Assembly (NCBI RefSeq): GCF_003207955.1
Contig: NZ_NOXG01000001.1
Coordinates: 310,001 to 374,000, forward strand
DNA from: Novacetimonas pomaceti
GTDB lineage: Bacteria; Pseudomonadota; Alphaproteobacteria; Acetobacterales; Acetobacteraceae
Length of the DNA: 64,000 nucleotides
Direction of reading: 5' to 3'
Position 1 is the stretch's first letter. The number at the start of each line of letters is the position of its first letter. The notes beneath the pieces are model-generated. The model had not been told where the DNA came from and made no database searches. It worked only from the letters and a program-made list of their open reading frames with translations. This document shows positions 53,642 to 62,355 of the stretch, piece by piece. A program made the translations under genes and the position numbers.

Positions 53642-54697
53642 ATGGCGGTAATCCCGCGTCGTCGGCTCGTGGTCGGGCTGGGGGGTGTCGCAGCACTCGC
53701 GGGGGCCGGCCTGTGGGGCTGGCGCGACCGGCGGCATCGTGCCGGCGCCCTGTCCGCGGGGGAGGTCCTGGATGGGCAGCCCCACCAGATCGACCTGTCA
53801 TGGCCATCCGCTCCGACCTCCATCCTGTTCAATGTGGCGCAGCAGCAGGGGTTCTTCGCGCGGTACCTGCTTGATGTCAGGCTGACGGGCGGTGGCGTGA
53901 CGGGGCGTGACGCGATTGGCGACCTACAGGCCGGGCGAAGCCGTGTGGCCGTGGCCCCCGTGCTGTCATGGCTGGACAGGCTGCACGAAGGGGAGGTGCA
54001 GGCGCGACTGGTCATGGGATTGCAGGCGGGCACGTTCCGCCTTCTGGTGCGCCGTCGCCTGAAGCTCAGCCGGGTGGAGGACATGGTTGGCCGCCGCATC
54101 GCCATTACCAATCCCGACATGGCCGATCGCCTGTTCTTTTCCGTCGTCCTGCGACGCAAGGGCATGAATCCCGACACGGGGCCGCAATGGCAGGTGCTTG
54201 CGCCACAGGACATGGCCGGGGCGATCCGGGCGGGGGATGTCGATGCGCTGGCGGTGCATGACCCGCTGGCGTGGCGGCTGCTGAATGATCCGTCGCTGGG
54301 GGTGGTGGAACTGGTCAACAGCGTGAATGGCCTTTATGCGCAGCGGACGAACCTTGCACTCGGCGTGGCGCGGGACATGCTGGATCAGGATCCCGCGGCG
54401 GCGGCGGCACTTGTCGTGGCCCTGCAGGACGCGGCCAGATGGCTCAAGACTCATGTTCCGGAAACCGCCAGCCTGCTGGCGGGGCATATCGAGGGGATGG
54501 GGCCGGACGCGATCATCGCCATGATGCGTCACGAGGTCCTGGGCATCTGTCCCACCGGGCATGATTTCCGTGTCCAGCTGGCGCAGTACGTGGATGAGAT
54601 GAAGCTGCTGGGCCGTTTTCCCGACACGCTTGATTCGGCTGGCTACGCGCGCGCCATTTCAACCGACCTGCTGCATCGGGGAACGCCGGCCCCCTGA
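53642..54697 (+). CDS. ABC transporter substrate-binding protein, NMT1/SsuA-like
   Basis: 351 residues. The N-terminus (PRRRLVVGLGGVAALAGAG) is a signal with Arg-rich n-region, possibly Tat-dependent. The body has the periplasmic-binding fold of the NMT1/THI5/SsuA group: FNVAQQQGFFARYLLDVRL (~63-81), LQAGRSRVAVAP, and VEDMVGRRIAITNPDMADRLF. Such proteins deliver sulfonates, nitrate, thiamine precursors or similar ligands. No matching permease or ATPase adjoins it; the importer that follows has its own binding protein and is on the opposite strand. Start at ATG 53642 with GTGCTGTC before it, so the ribosome site is weak. Confidence 0.8.
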   Translation: MAVIPRRRLVVGLGGVAALAGAGLWGWRDRRHRAGALSAGEVLDGQPHQIDLSWPSAPTSILFNVAQQQGFFARYLLDVRLTGGGVTGRDAIGDLQAGRSRVAVAPVLSWLDRLHEGEVQARLVMGLQAGTFRLLVRRRLKLSRVEDMVGRRIAITNPDMADRLFFSVVLRRKGMNPDTGPQWQVLAPQDMAGAIRAGDVDALAVHDPLAWRLLNDPSLGVVELVNSVNGLYAQRTNLALGVARDMLDQDPAAAAALVVALQDAARWLKTHVPETASLLAGHIEGMGPDAIIAMMRHEVLGICPTGHDFRVQLAQYVDEMKLLGRFPDTLDSAGYARAISTDLLHRGTPAP

Positions 54698-54713
54698 TCG
54701 CGTGGCGTAGGCG

Positions 54714-55652
54714 TCAGCGGACATCGCGGTAATAGGGTTGCGCCAGCGCGGCAGGCGCAGCCATGACGCGGCGCATGCGGCGCCACACAAGCACGGGCAC
54801 GATGATGCAGGCCATCGTTCCCAGATACGGCAGCATGTTCAAAAAGGCCGGATCAATCGGCCAGTTACGCGCCTGCCCGACAAAGGCCAGCGTGGTCACC
54901 AGCCCGAACAGCAGTGCCGCGCATGTCACCATGACGGGCCTGTATCCGGCGAAGATCACCAGCGCCAGCGCGATCCAGCCGCGTCCGGCGATCATCCCCT
55001 CGGACCAGACGGGAACGTAGGTCAGCGTCAGGTATCCCCCCGCCATGCCGGCCATGGCACCGCCCAGCGTGACATAGCCAAAGCGCATGGCCATGACCGG
55101 AATGCCCGCCGCGTCCGCCGCCGCCGGGTTTTCACCGACCGCGCGCATGTTCAGCCCGTGACGGGTGCGGAACATGACGAAATGCACCAGCAGCGGCAGC
55201 ACGACATAGATGGGGATGATAAGGATGTTCTGTCCGAACAGGCCGGGTCCGATCACGGGAATGGAGGACAGCAGCGGCACATGCACATGCCCGAACACGA
55301 CGGGGGAGGGCTGCCCCGCGTAACTGTGGCCCAGCGCCGTTGACAGGCCCAGCCCCATGAATGTGACCGCCAGCCCGCACAGGACCTGACTGGCGCGCAT
55401 GATGACCGCGCCAAGGGCGAACACCATCCCGCCCAGCGCCCCGACAGCAAAGGCCGCCAGCAGCCCGGCCCATGGGTTGGGAACGTTCGCGACCGTCATG
55501 ATCGCGACGACGGCGCCCAGCGCCATCAGTCCCTCGACCCCGAGGTTGGTGACGCCGGTACGCTCGGCCATGACCTCGCCCAGCGCCGCCAGCGCCAGCA
55601 CGCCGCCCGCCAGCAGGGCCGTGGCGAACATTCCGCTCAGCAGGGCGATCAT
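54714..55652 (-). CDS. ABC importer permease, NupQ/YufQ-like (BMP-type system)
   Basis: 312-residue permease with about nine helices. The segment LGVEGLMALGAVVAIMTV (~37-54) and later AGRGWIALALVIFAGYRPV (~223-241) are typical of the second permease of ribose/nucleoside-type BMP importers (NupQ, PnrD). GHSYAGQPSPVVFGHVHVPLL in the middle is conserved in that family. It overlaps the preceding permease gene by four bases and is the last gene of the four-gene operon. It converges on the substrate-binding gene at 53642. Confidence 0.88.
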   Translation of the reverse strand: MIALLSGMFATALLAGGVLALAALGEVMAERTGVTNLGVEGLMALGAVVAIMTVANVPNPWAGLLAAFAVGALGGMVFALGAVIMRASQVLCGLAVTFMGLGLSTALGHSYAGQPSPVVFGHVHVPLLSSIPVIGPGLFGQNILIIPIYVVLPLLVHFVMFRTRHGLNMRAVGENPAAADAAGIPVMAMRFGYVTLGGAMAGMAGGYLTLTYVPVWSEGMIAGRGWIALALVIFAGYRPVMVTCAALLFGLVTTLAFVGQARNWPIDPAFLNMLPYLGTMACIIVPVLVWRRMRRVMAAPAALAQPYYRDVR

Positions 55653-56713
55653 GGCGCGGTTTCCTTTTTCATGCGGGCGACGGGCCGGTAATGGGCCAGT
55701 TCGTCAGCGATGGCGATCATGAACAGCATCAGCCCCGTGATCGCCAGCACCACCGATGCCGTCAGCTGCTGGGTCTGCAGCACGATGCCGGCATCAAGGA
55801 TGAACGCCATCAGCAGGGCCGCCGGAATGACATCCAGGCAGGATCCCCGCGCCAGCACCGCGACCACGATCCCGAGGTAGCCGAAATTGTTGGCCATCCC
55901 GCCCTGCAGGCGATGCACCGTTCCCGCCAGTTCGAACATCCCCGCCAGCCCCGCCAGTCCGCCCGACAGCAGCATGACGACGATGATGCGCGCGCGCACC
56001 GGTATCCCGGCGTAACGGGCGGCATCGGGGTTGGCCCCCCCGATCCGGATTTCATAGCCCCATCGCGTATGCGCCATCACCGCCGCCAGCGCCGCGACGA
56101 TAAGCAGCCCGATCGGGAATCCCCAGTGCACGATCCCCCATATTTCGGGAATGGAAACCGGCAGGCGCGCGCTGGAAACCTGCGCGCCCGTCACGCGATC
56201 GCGCCACGGCCCCGTTGTCAGGTAATAGGTCAGGAGGGAGGCCACGAAGTTCAGCAGGAGGGTGGTGATGATTTCGTTCACCCCGGCATAGGCACGCGCC
56301 AGCGTGGGAATGGCGATCCAGCCCATGCCCGCCACGATCCCGGCCACCGCCATCAGGGGCAGCAGGACAAAGGCGGGGGCAGAGACGAACAGCCCGATGG
56401 CCGCCGCCCCGATCGCCCCGGCATAGAACTGTCCCTCCGCCCCGATATTCCACAGCCCGATCCGGTTGCAGACGGTCACGGCCGCCCCGGTCAGCAGCAG
56501 TGGCGACATGAAAAGGGCGAGGTCCTCCATCCCGAAACGCGACCCCACGGTGGAACGCGCGACCAGCAGCGCGAGGTCAGGCGGGCTGTATCCCGACAGC
56601 GCGAGGATGGCCGCCGTAACCGCCAGGGCGCAGACGATCGCACCGGCCCGCCAGATCAGGATGCGGCGGGCCGGGACGCTGGGCATGCGCTGGAAAGCCG
56701 CCTGTCTGGACAT
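55649..56713 (-). CDS. ABC importer permease, NupP/YufP-like (BMP-type system)
   Basis: 354-residue permease with eight to ten helices. ICNRIGLWNIGAEGQFYAGAIGA-type segment (VCNRIGLWNIGAEGQFYAG, ~81-99) is the family hallmark; WGYEIRIGGANPDAARYAGI (~217-236) is the cytoplasmic coupling segment that contacts the ATPase. Start and stop overlap its neighbours by one and four bases, showing one translational unit. Confidence 0.88.
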   Translation of the reverse strand: MSRQAAFQRMPSVPARRILIWRAGAIVCALAVTAAILALSGYSPPDLALLVARSTVGSRFGMEDLALFMSPLLLTGAAVTVCNRIGLWNIGAEGQFYAGAIGAAAIGLFVSAPAFVLLPLMAVAGIVAGMGWIAIPTLARAYAGVNEIITTLLLNFVASLLTYYLTTGPWRDRVTGAQVSSARLPVSIPEIWGIVHWGFPIGLLIVAALAAVMAHTRWGYEIRIGGANPDAARYAGIPVRARIIVVMLLSGGLAGLAGMFELAGTVHRLQGGMANNFGYLGIVVAVLARGSCLDVIPAALLMAFILDAGIVLQTQQLTASVVLAITGLMLFMIAIADELAHYRPVARMKKETAP

Positions 56714-58299
56714 TACCGCTCCCCCCGCGCGGACATGGGGGCACCATCGCGTCCGCCCATCAGCAGGCCGATCGTCTCCATATCCGTATCCGCCGCATCG
56801 ACCACGGCCATGAGGCGACCATGGAACATCACCCCGATCCGGTCGGAAACGTTGAGCAGATCCTCCAGATCCTCGGAAATGAAGACCACCGCCACCCCCT
56901 GATCGCGCAATTCCGTCAGATATCCCAGCATGGTGGCGATCGCCCCGATATCCAGCCCGCGCGCCGGATAGGCCGCGATCAGCACCTGGTGCGCGATGCG
57001 GATTTCGCGTCGTGCGACCAGGCGCTGCTGGTTGCCGCCCGACAGGTTGCGCACCGGCATGGCGAAATCGGGAATGTCGACGGTTGCGACCCGCGCGATG
57101 TCGCGCGCCAGCATGTCGGCGGCCCTGCTGTCATACAGCCCGTGCCGGCCGACCGGGGGGATGGCGTATTCGCGCAGCGCCATGTTGTCGGTGATGGAAA
57201 GGGAGGGGGCAAGCGCACTGCGCAGGCGGTCTTCGGGGACATGCCCCACGCCCGCGCGCGCGAATGCCGCCGGGTCCGGGCGTGCCATGACCGCGCCATC
57301 CAGCAGCACCTGCCCCGTGGCCGGGGCCGCCAGTCCCGTCAGGACCTGCGTCAGTTCCCGCTGCCCGTTGCCCGCGACCCCCGCGATCCCGAGGATTTCG
57401 CCACCATACAGATCCAGCGACACATCACGCAGGCTCTCCACCCCGCGCGCATCCAGCATGGTCACGTTGCGCAGCCCCATGACGGGTGTTGCGCTGACAG
57501 GCTGCGCGCCGGGCGGGCGGGCGCGCATGTTCCGGCGCACGATTTCACGCCCCACCATGGTTGTCGCCAGCATGGAGGGCGTGCAGTCGCCGGTGTCGAA
57601 CGTGGCGATCCGCCGTCCGTGGCGCAGGATGCTGACCCGGTCGGAGATTTCCATCACCTCGTCCAGCTTGTGGCTGATGATGATGACAGCGTTCCCCTGC
57701 GCGCGAAAGGCACGCAGGGCGCGGAACAGTTCGCGCGTTTCCTCGGGCGTCAGGACCGCGGTGGGTTCGTCCATGATCAGCAGGCGCGCCCGGCGCGACA
57801 GCACGCGCAGGATTTCCACCCGCTGCTGCTCCCCCGCAGACAGGTCGGCCACCCGCGCGTCAGGACGCACGGGAAAGCCGAAGCGTTCGGAAATGGCGCG
57901 GGTGCGTTCCTCCATCACGCGGGCGGAGATACGGCGCGGCGCCTCGTCCCAGCCCAGATGGATGTTCTCCGCCACGCTGAACGCCTGCACCAGCTTGAAA
58001 TGCTGGTGCACCATGCCGATCCCCGCGCGTATCGCCTCTTGCGGGGAGGCAAAGGAGCGTCCATAGCCATCGAGGATGATTTCCCCCTCCTCAGGCTGAT
58101 AGATGCCGGTCACGACGTTCATCAGGGTGGATTTTCCCGCCCCGTTCTCGCCCAGCAGGGCATGGATTTCGCCGGGCCAGACCTCCAGGTCCACGTCCTT
58201 GTTGGCAATGACGCCGGGAAAGAATTTTCCGATCCCGCGCAGTTGCAGGATCGGCGGGGTGCCCGGCGCGACGGGGGGGCGGTCGGGGGCGTCAGCCAA
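56713..58299 (-). CDS. ABC importer ATPase with two ABC domains, NupO/YufO-like
   Basis: About 528 residues with two ABC cassettes. The first has Walker A GENGAGKSTLMN, signature LSAGEQQRVEILRVL and Walker B LLIMDEPTAVL. The second has the degenerate GVAGNGQRELTQVL typical of this family and signature LSGGNQQRLV. The best start is TTG at 58299, overlapping the binding-protein stop by eight bases; an ATG at 58350 would overlap it by 59 bases and is less likely. It powers the two permeases. RbsA-like layout with BMP partners points to nucleoside or related import. Confidence 0.88.
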   Translation of the reverse strand: MADAPDRPPVAPGTPPILQLRGIGKFFPGVIANKDVDLEVWPGEIHALLGENGAGKSTLMNVVTGIYQPEEGEIILDGYGRSFASPQEAIRAGIGMVHQHFKLVQAFSVAENIHLGWDEAPRRISARVMEERTRAISERFGFPVRPDARVADLSAGEQQRVEILRVLSRRARLLIMDEPTAVLTPEETRELFRALRAFRAQGNAVIIISHKLDEVMEISDRVSILRHGRRIATFDTGDCTPSMLATTMVGREIVRRNMRARPPGAQPVSATPVMGLRNVTMLDARGVESLRDVSLDLYGGEILGIAGVAGNGQRELTQVLTGLAAPATGQVLLDGAVMARPDPAAFARAGVGHVPEDRLRSALAPSLSITDNMALREYAIPPVGRHGLYDSRAADMLARDIARVATVDIPDFAMPVRNLSGGNQQRLVARREIRIAHQVLIAAYPARGLDIGAIATMLGYLTELRDQGVAVVFISEDLEDLLNVSDRIGVMFHGRLMAVVDAADTDMETIGLLMGGRDGAPMSARGER

Positions 58300-59425
58300 G
58301 GCCCGATACCCCCGCCACGGCCCAGTCACAGTGATAGATCGCCGCATCATCCAGCGTCACGCCCGCCGCAACGCGCAGCTGTCCATGATTGTCATGGATC
58401 GGGCCACGGAACGGGTTGTAGCCCGCCAGCATGCGGTCGCGCATGTCATCCGCCTGCCGCGCGACTTCTTCCGGCACGCCGGGCCCCCACGCATCGCGAT
58501 CCACGCCGTGCCCCAGCGTCAGGAAAGCGGCGGAGGGGCGCCATGTCCCGTCCAGAAGCGCGCGCACCTGCGCGACGTAGAAATCGTTGAAATCCAGCAC
58601 GACGGAACTGACATAGGCTTCCGGCCCGTATTTCAGCATGCCGGTATTCCACATCGCGGCCCTGACGCCCCGCGCCACGGCGACCCGCAGGTAGGCCGGT
58701 TCATCCATGATCCCGCACAGGAAGTCGCAGCCATTATCCACCAGCGCGGTGGCCGCCTGCGTCGCGGCCTGGGGGTCGAACCACGCGTTGATGGTGATGC
58801 CCTGCAGCGTCATGGCCGGATTGACCGACTGCGCCCCCAGCAGGGTCGCATTCGCGCTGGCATAGACGGAGGGAATCGGAAACGCGCCGATAAAGCCCAG
58901 CCTGCCCGTTTTCGACATCAGCCCCGCCGCGATGCCGATGATATAGCTGGCATACCAGTGGCTGACATAATACCAGCCAAGGTTGGGCGTCAGCGTCGTG
59001 CCATCGCATTCCATGAAGGCCACGTCGGGCGCGCGGTCCGAGACATCCTTGATGAAATCACCGTATTCGGAGGTGGCGAAAACCATGTTCGCCCCTTCCG
59101 CCACGAACTGGCGAAAGATGCGCGTCGCATCGGCGGAGTAGGGGACGCTTTCGACATAGACGGTGCGAATCCCCGGAAAGGCGCGGCGCACGGCCTGTAC
59201 CCCGCGATCATGCACCATGCTCCACCCGCCATCGGTAATCGGGCCGGTATGGCCGAATGCGATCAGCGCGTCCGTCGGCGCGATTGGCCGTCGCGGCATG
59301 ATGGTGGACGCTGCGTCCGCCCGTCCCGCCCGGGGCAGCAGCGAACTTCCCGCTGCCACGCCCGCCAGCCCGAGCATGGAGCGCCGTGATGTCAGTAGCC
59401 GCCCCCGCGACCCTGTAACATGCAT
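58292..59425 (-). CDS. BMP-family ABC substrate-binding protein (nucleoside-type)
   Basis: 377 residues. SRRSMLGLAGVAAG at ~13-26 is a twin-arginine signal followed by a hydrophobic stretch, so Tat export is likely. The body matches Bmp/PnrA proteins: GPITDGGWSMVHDRGVQAVRR (~61-81), YVSHWYASYIIGIAAGLMSK, and GFIGAFPIPSVYASANATLLG. Members bind purine nucleosides or other small molecules. It is the first gene of the operon (order: binding protein, ATPase, permease, permease). Confidence 0.88.
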   Translation of the reverse strand: MHVTGSRGRLLTSRRSMLGLAGVAAGSSLLPRAGRADAASTIMPRRPIAPTDALIAFGHTGPITDGGWSMVHDRGVQAVRRAFPGIRTVYVESVPYSADATRIFRQFVAEGANMVFATSEYGDFIKDVSDRAPDVAFMECDGTTLTPNLGWYYVSHWYASYIIGIAAGLMSKTGRLGFIGAFPIPSVYASANATLLGAQSVNPAMTLQGITINAWFDPQAATQAATALVDNGCDFLCGIMDEPAYLRVAVARGVRAAMWNTGMLKYGPEAYVSSVVLDFNDFYVAQVRALLDGTWRPSAAFLTLGHGVDRDAWGPGVPEEVARQADDMRDRMLAGYNPFRGPIHDNHGQLRVAAGVTLDDAAIYHCDWAVAGVSGLG

Positions 59426-59508
59426 GCTGTTCCGTTCCCCCCGGTCATGATGGCGTCGCCCCCCACGGTAACGCCGTATCGCAACTGTTATGAAGTGCTG
59501 TTTTCCTT

Positions 59509-59596
59509 CAGGGACCGTTTAAAAATGACAAAAGTTTTCGGGTGTCGCCTTTCGAAGCTTTTTGCAAAAAGCTTCACCAAAAACTTCTTTTAATTT
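59509..59596 (+). repeat. Dispersed palindromic repeat, copy 3
   Basis: Same element as copies 1 and 2 in shorter form: it starts CAGGGACCGTTT, contains AAAAGTTTTCGGGTGTCGCC and the palindrome AAGCTTTTTGCAAAAAGCTT, and ends CACCAAAAACTTC. It lies between the BMP operon start and the pncA stop, 16 bases from the latter. Confidence 0.8.
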
Positions 59597-59612
59597 CAGT
59601 GTGTTATTTTGG

Positions 59613-60221
59613 TTAGTCTTTCAGAAGTGTCCGCGCGTCCATGATGGTGATCCCGGCGGCGCGCAGGTCGTGATGGATGCCGCGCCTGTCATCATTGATT
59701 GCGGCGCAGGCGGCGTCGAGTACAAAAGTTTCAAACCCGTCCCGCCACGCGTCATGGGCACTCGCCCGCACGCAGTATTCCAGCGCAATCCCGCAGATGA
59801 AGACACGCCCCACGCCACAGGCCGACAGCCATTGCGACAGGCCGGTTTCATTCCCGCCATCGTTGTCGCGGAACGCGGAATAACTGTCGATGCCGGGGCT
59901 CATCCCCTTGCGCACGATCAGCCCGATATGCGCCTGTTCCAGCGTATCGGCAAAGGCCGCGCCCCATGTCGCGGCGATGCAGTGCGGCGGCCACCGGTCC
60001 CCGCCGTCGTCCTTTTCCGCCGTGGTGGTGAACGAGACATGATCGCGCGGGTGCCAGTCCTGTGTCGCTACGACACGGCCAAAGGGCAGGGACTGCAGGC
60101 GGTTGATCATCGGGATGATCCGCGCGCCATCTTCCACCGCCAGCGCGCCGCCCGGCAGGAAATCATTCTGCACATCGATGATCAGCAGCGCGTCGCGATG
60201 ACCGATGGTGGGGAAGGGCAT
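59613..60221 (-). CDS. pncA: Nicotinamidase
   Basis: 202-residue enzyme that converts nicotinamide to nicotinate for NAD salvage. Catalytic Asp is in ALLIIDVQNDFLPGGAL, zinc ligands in TQDWHPRDHVSF, Lys in IVRKGMSPGIDSYSAF and Cys in GIALEYCVRASA. The frame is open to 60257, but ATG 60221 overlaps the ligA stop (TGATG), so coupled translation is likely. Placement next to an NAD-consuming ligase is a metabolic neighbour rather than a proven link. Confidence 0.94.
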   Translation of the reverse strand: MPFPTIGHRDALLIIDVQNDFLPGGALAVEDGARIIPMINRLQSLPFGRVVATQDWHPRDHVSFTTTAEKDDGGDRWPPHCIAATWGAAFADTLEQAHIGLIVRKGMSPGIDSYSAFRDNDGGNETGLSQWLSACGVGRVFICGIALEYCVRASAHDAWRDGFETFVLDAACAAINDDRRGIHHDLRAAGITIMDARTLLKD

Positions 60222-62353
60222 CACGGATTTTCCGGCAGGCCGGCCAGCCTGCGCCATCCCGCCTCGTCCACCGTCTGCAGGTCCAGCTCCTCCGCCTTGC
60301 GCGCCTTTGACCCGGCCTTTTCACCCAGGACCACGATATCGGTCCTGCGCGAAACACTGTCCGACACGCGCGCGCCCATGCGTTCGGCAATCGCGCGGGC
60401 TTCGGGGCGGCTCATTGTCTTTAGCGTGCCGGTAAAGACAATGACCTTTCCTGACAGTTCCCCCTGCGCCAGCATCTCCTCATCCGTGATGGCGTGCAGC
60501 ACCTGCGTCAGGTCCGCCAGCGTCTGGCGGTTGTGCGCCTCGGAAAAGAAGGCCGCCAGTTCATCGGCAATGGCGCTGCCGATTCCCGTGATGCTGCCCA
60601 GTTCCAGCCGTTCGTCGGACCCCACCGTGGTGGCGCGCAGCATCTGGCGCGACCAGTTTTCATACGACCCGTAATGACGCGCCAGCAGACGCGCCGTATT
60701 GATCCCGATCCGCCGTATGCCCAGCGCATAGATGAAGCGAGACAGGGAAATCGTCCGCCGTGCCTCGATCGCGTTCATCAGGTTGCGCGCCGAAAGCACG
60801 CCCCAGCCGGGACGGCTGGCGATGGCGTCCTCGGCCCGGGGCAGGCGGAAGATGTCGGCCGGCGTGGACAGCAGCCCGTCCGCATGGAATTCGGCAATCG
60901 TGCGATCGCCCAGTCCCTCGATGTCAAAGGCATCGCGCGATACGAAATGGATCAGCCGCTCCACCAGCTGCGCCGGACAGGTCAGGCCGCCGGAACAGCG
61001 CCAGACGACCTCGCCCTCCGGCCGTTCGGCGCGGGCGTGGCAGACCGGGCATTCGTGCGGAAAGACAAAGGGATGCGGCGGATGATCGCGCGGCAGCACG
61101 ACGTCAAGGACCTGCGGGATCACGTCGCCTGCGCGCTGGATGCGCACAAGGTCGCCTTCCTGCACGTCCTTGCGGGCGATTTCATCCTCGTTATGCAGGC
61201 TGGCGCGGGTTACGATCACCCCCCCCACATTCACCGGCTCCAGTATCGCGACCGGGGTCAGCGCGCCGGTGCGGCCCACCTGTATCTCGATTTTCGTCAG
61301 GCGCGTGATCGCCTGTTCGGCCGCGAATTTCCACGCCACGGCCCAGCGCGGCGCGCGTCCGGCGAAGCCAAGGCGGTCCTGCAGCGTGCGTTCGTTGATC
61401 TTGTACACCACCCCGTCGATATCGTAATCGAGGCCGGAGCGGATGCGCGCGATCCGTTCCATGAACGCTTCGGCCTCCGCCACGCTGGTGACCAGTGTGC
61501 AGAGCGGGCTGACGCTGAACCCCCATGACCTGAGCTGTTGCAGATACTCCAGATGCGTCTCCGCCACGGGGCTGCTGGAATATCCCATCGCATAGGCGAA
61601 CAGCGACAGCGGACGCTGGCGGGTGATGGCGGGGTCAAGCTGGCGCAGCGAACCCGCCGCCGCATTGCGCGGGTTGGCAAAGGGTTTCTGTCCCGCCGCG
61701 ACCTGTGCCGCATTGAGGGCAAGGAAATCCGACTTTGCAAGGAAGACCTCGCCCCGGATTTCCAGCAGGTCGGGGGCCGGGCCCTGTAACTGCTGCGGCA
61801 GGTCGCGCAACGTGCGCAGGTTCGCGGTGACGTCTTCGCCTTCGGTCCCGTCGCCACGGGTCGTGCCGCGCACGAACGCGCCCTTTTCATAGGTCAGGCT
61901 GATCGACAGCCCGTCAATCTTGGGTTCGGCCACGAAATCCAGCCCGCTGGCCTGCTCCTCGCTCAGGCCGAGGAAGCGGACGGCGCGGCTTATGAAGCCC
62001 TCGAATTCCTCGCGGCTGAAAACATTGTCCAGCGACAGCATCGGCGTCAGGTGGCGATGGCGGCTGAAAGCCCCGGCGGCGGGGGCGCCCACCCGGCTTT
62101 CGGGACTGTCCTTGCGGCGCAGTCCGGGATGGGCGCCTTCCAGTTCAAGGTTGCGCCGACGCAGCGCGTCATACACCGCGTCCGTCACCACGGGCGCGTC
62201 ATCATGGTGATAGGCGTGATCCAGCCGCGCGATCACGTCCGCCAGCAGCGCCAGCTCCCGTTTCGCATCCTCGCGGGACAGTTCGCCGCCTGCCTGCGCC
62301 CGGTCAAGGATATCCTGACAGGTCCGGGCAAGGTCCTCGGTGGTGTCGGGCAT
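60221..62353 (-). CDS. ligA: NAD+-dependent DNA ligase
   Basis: 710-residue essential ligase that seals nicks using NAD+. Adenylation Lys is in FVAEPKIDGLSISL (~135), the OB domain follows, then the zinc finger (ECPVCHA and RCSGGLTCPAQ), helix-hairpin-helix segments, and a C-terminal BRCT domain (LSGKVIVFTGTLKTMSRPEA). ATG 62353 has AAAGGTGAATAGGA ahead. The gene is two bases from the recN stop and overlaps pncA by one, giving a recN-ligA-pncA block. Confidence 0.95.
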   Translation of the reverse strand: MPDTTEDLARTCQDILDRAQAGGELSREDAKRELALLADVIARLDHAYHHDDAPVVTDAVYDALRRRNLELEGAHPGLRRKDSPESRVGAPAAGAFSRHRHLTPMLSLDNVFSREEFEGFISRAVRFLGLSEEQASGLDFVAEPKIDGLSISLTYEKGAFVRGTTRGDGTEGEDVTANLRTLRDLPQQLQGPAPDLLEIRGEVFLAKSDFLALNAAQVAAGQKPFANPRNAAAGSLRQLDPAITRQRPLSLFAYAMGYSSSPVAETHLEYLQQLRSWGFSVSPLCTLVTSVAEAEAFMERIARIRSGLDYDIDGVVYKINERTLQDRLGFAGRAPRWAVAWKFAAEQAITRLTKIEIQVGRTGALTPVAILEPVNVGGVIVTRASLHNEDEIARKDVQEGDLVRIQRAGDVIPQVLDVVLPRDHPPHPFVFPHECPVCHARAERPEGEVVWRCSGGLTCPAQLVERLIHFVSRDAFDIEGLGDRTIAEFHADGLLSTPADIFRLPRAEDAIASRPGWGVLSARNLMNAIEARRTISLSRFIYALGIRRIGINTARLLARHYGSYENWSRQMLRATTVGSDERLELGSITGIGSAIADELAAFFSEAHNRQTLADLTQVLHAITDEEMLAQGELSGKVIVFTGTLKTMSRPEARAIAERMGARVSDSVSRRTDIVVLGEKAGSKARKAEELDLQTVDEAGWRRLAGLPENP

Positions 62354-62355
62354 TC

